Shown here in pieces: positions 62,804 to 64,000 of a DNA stretch of 64,000 nucleotides; position 1 is the first letter of the stretch; every line of letters begins with the position of its first letter. The stretch lies in the NCBI RefSeq assembly GCF_964340395.1, contig NC_135550.1, positions 21,725,676 through 21,789,675 on the forward strand, read 5' to 3'. Source of the DNA: Glandiceps talaboti (taxonomy: Eukaryota; Hemichordata; Enteropneusta; Spengelidae). Position numbers and translations under genes: made by a program. The notes beneath the pieces were generated by a model that saw nothing but the letters and a program-made list of their open reading frames with translations, made no database searches and was not told the origin of the DNA.

Positions 62804-64000
62804 ACCTATCTTTGTATGTAGATGTTCCATTTAAATAAATGTACTAATGAAATAACTGACCTCGGTCTAAAATTCTTGATTTGCACAAATTAAATTATGA
62901 ATCACTTCAGAATCGTTTTGCATGAAATAGCACGCATGGACAATAACCATTGAAAGTGCTAACTGTACCAGAGTATTCACAGTTTACCTAAATGTTAACA
63001 CATGAACTGGTAATCATAATGTCCAGACTTCATGCAAACATGCACACTGATAGGTGAATACAAGATACTTGGACTGTGTCAATAGCCATAGCTATAAACA
63101 CATAAATCACATTCAGTTACTGTATCCTACAAACCATTTTACAGGTCAAACTACCTAATTTGAGACACACATACAATGTATATATTCAACATGTATTAGT
63201 TAGATTTATAGTTTTATTCCTTTCTATAGTTTGTTTTGATATTAAAGTTTATAGATATAACTCTCAACAATGTGTAAGACTATAGTGGTTCAAGTATGAG
63301 ACAATAACAGTTGTCACATCCATTCCATAACTTAAATTAGAGTTCTCTTTTTGAAATATCGATGATAGATTTCCTAGGTCTTTTTATTTCAATACACCTA
63401 ATATAACAGTCCCAAATCTAAAACAACCAGTGCTATAGTAACAGCAAGTACATTAGATGACAGTAGCCGAGTACCAGTATCTATATTTTTCAGTACAAAT
63501 TTTACTGCCACAGAGCTGGTTTTCACTTGAACAAACCACCAAACATTCTGACCTTTGACCTAAACTCTCTTGACTTCTCTCCATCCACTCAACCAATCTG
63601 ATGTCCATATTAAATGTTTGAATGTATCATTATTTAACTCAATTCATGCAGTCCTTCAATTTAAATGATGATTTGAGGTGTATCAGACCAAATTTAAGAT
63701 CCCATTTGTCCATTCAAGGCATTGAACTGGTTCAAGAGTTATGAAAATATCCCACTGTTCCCATCTCTACACATAATGATATTTGTATTGTTACTCTACA
63801 AAATGGTTGATAAACACTACTGCATGTCAAAATCCTGGATACAGGTAGTGTCATTACTACAAACATGCCAATACTATCATCCATATAAATGATAGATGAA
63901 TCACTCAAATCCAATTCATTCATAAACTTCAGTTCAGAATAATAGAGGTTATGACTCTGGTATCCATGATGATACAAGAAGGGTTCCTCTTACAACCTCC

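Larger units (their letters stand above)
58880..64000. other. Probable 5' intron or flank of the CH-SAM gene, no exon identified
   Basis: The CH domain needs an N-terminal half that should lie upstream on the minus strand. I searched donors such as those near 59004, 59905, 60999 and 61868 but none closes a frame with CH-like sequence. Contains the AGTC microsatellite, two palindromic elements and a poly-C tract. Confidence 0.5.

Overview
The window is genomic DNA from an invertebrate animal. It has multi-exon genes with GT-AG introns, polyadenylation signals, a metazoan-type 5S rRNA gene, abundant microsatellites, fossils of non-LTR retrotransposons and several families of foldback DNA transposons. 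The gene set (membrane steryl-sulfatase type, arylsulfatase B/I/J type, a possible CABIT-type exon) would fit a marine deuterostome such as a lancelet or hemichordate, or a lophotrochozoan. The sequence alone does not settle which.

Layout. 1-12.6 kb is gene-poor: one exon of a possible CABIT-type protein on the minus strand (2314-2862), a 5S rRNA gene (4886-5003), an eleven-unit minisatellite (6746-8170), a MULE-like MITE (9740-9968) and a 36-bp palindromic insertion (11032-11067). 12686-15585 (+) is a complete five-exon steryl-sulfatase-like gene (578 aa). 17372-18514 (+) is a three-exon gene for a 160-aa protein with an N-myristoylation signal. 21316-25048 (+) is a six-exon gene for a 231-aa protein I do not recognise. 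27621-46340 (+) is a 20-exon arylsulfatase B/I/J-type gene (606 aa) modelled as a type II membrane protein; its first four introns have been swollen by transposons and its stalk exon is tandemly duplicated. 48819-58877 (-) holds the last 14 coding exons of a gene converging on the sulfatase: the second half of a neuron-navigator-like calponin-homology domain, a long Ser/Pro-rich low-complexity region with 12-residue repeats, a coiled coil and a C-terminal SAM domain. Its 5' end lies beyond the window or in an unrecognised exon. 58.9-64 kb is apparently its 5' intron or flank.

The two sulfatases share the formylglycine (C-T-P-S-R) active site but belong to different subfamilies, one with a membrane hairpin inside the catalytic domain, the other with an N-terminal signal anchor. 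I see no operon-like cooperation among the genes.

The most unusual signals are: (i) tandem amplification of exon-end/5' splice-site units next to two exons of the CH-SAM gene; (ii) two copies of a 32-36 bp perfect or near-perfect palindrome, each flanked by a 7-bp target duplication; (iii) a nested set of foldback elements in one sulfatase intron; (iv) a CH-plus-SAM domain arrangement; (v) a minisatellite in which most units carry a DR1-like nuclear-receptor motif. All exon models were built by hand from splice signals, reading phase and protein family resemblance.
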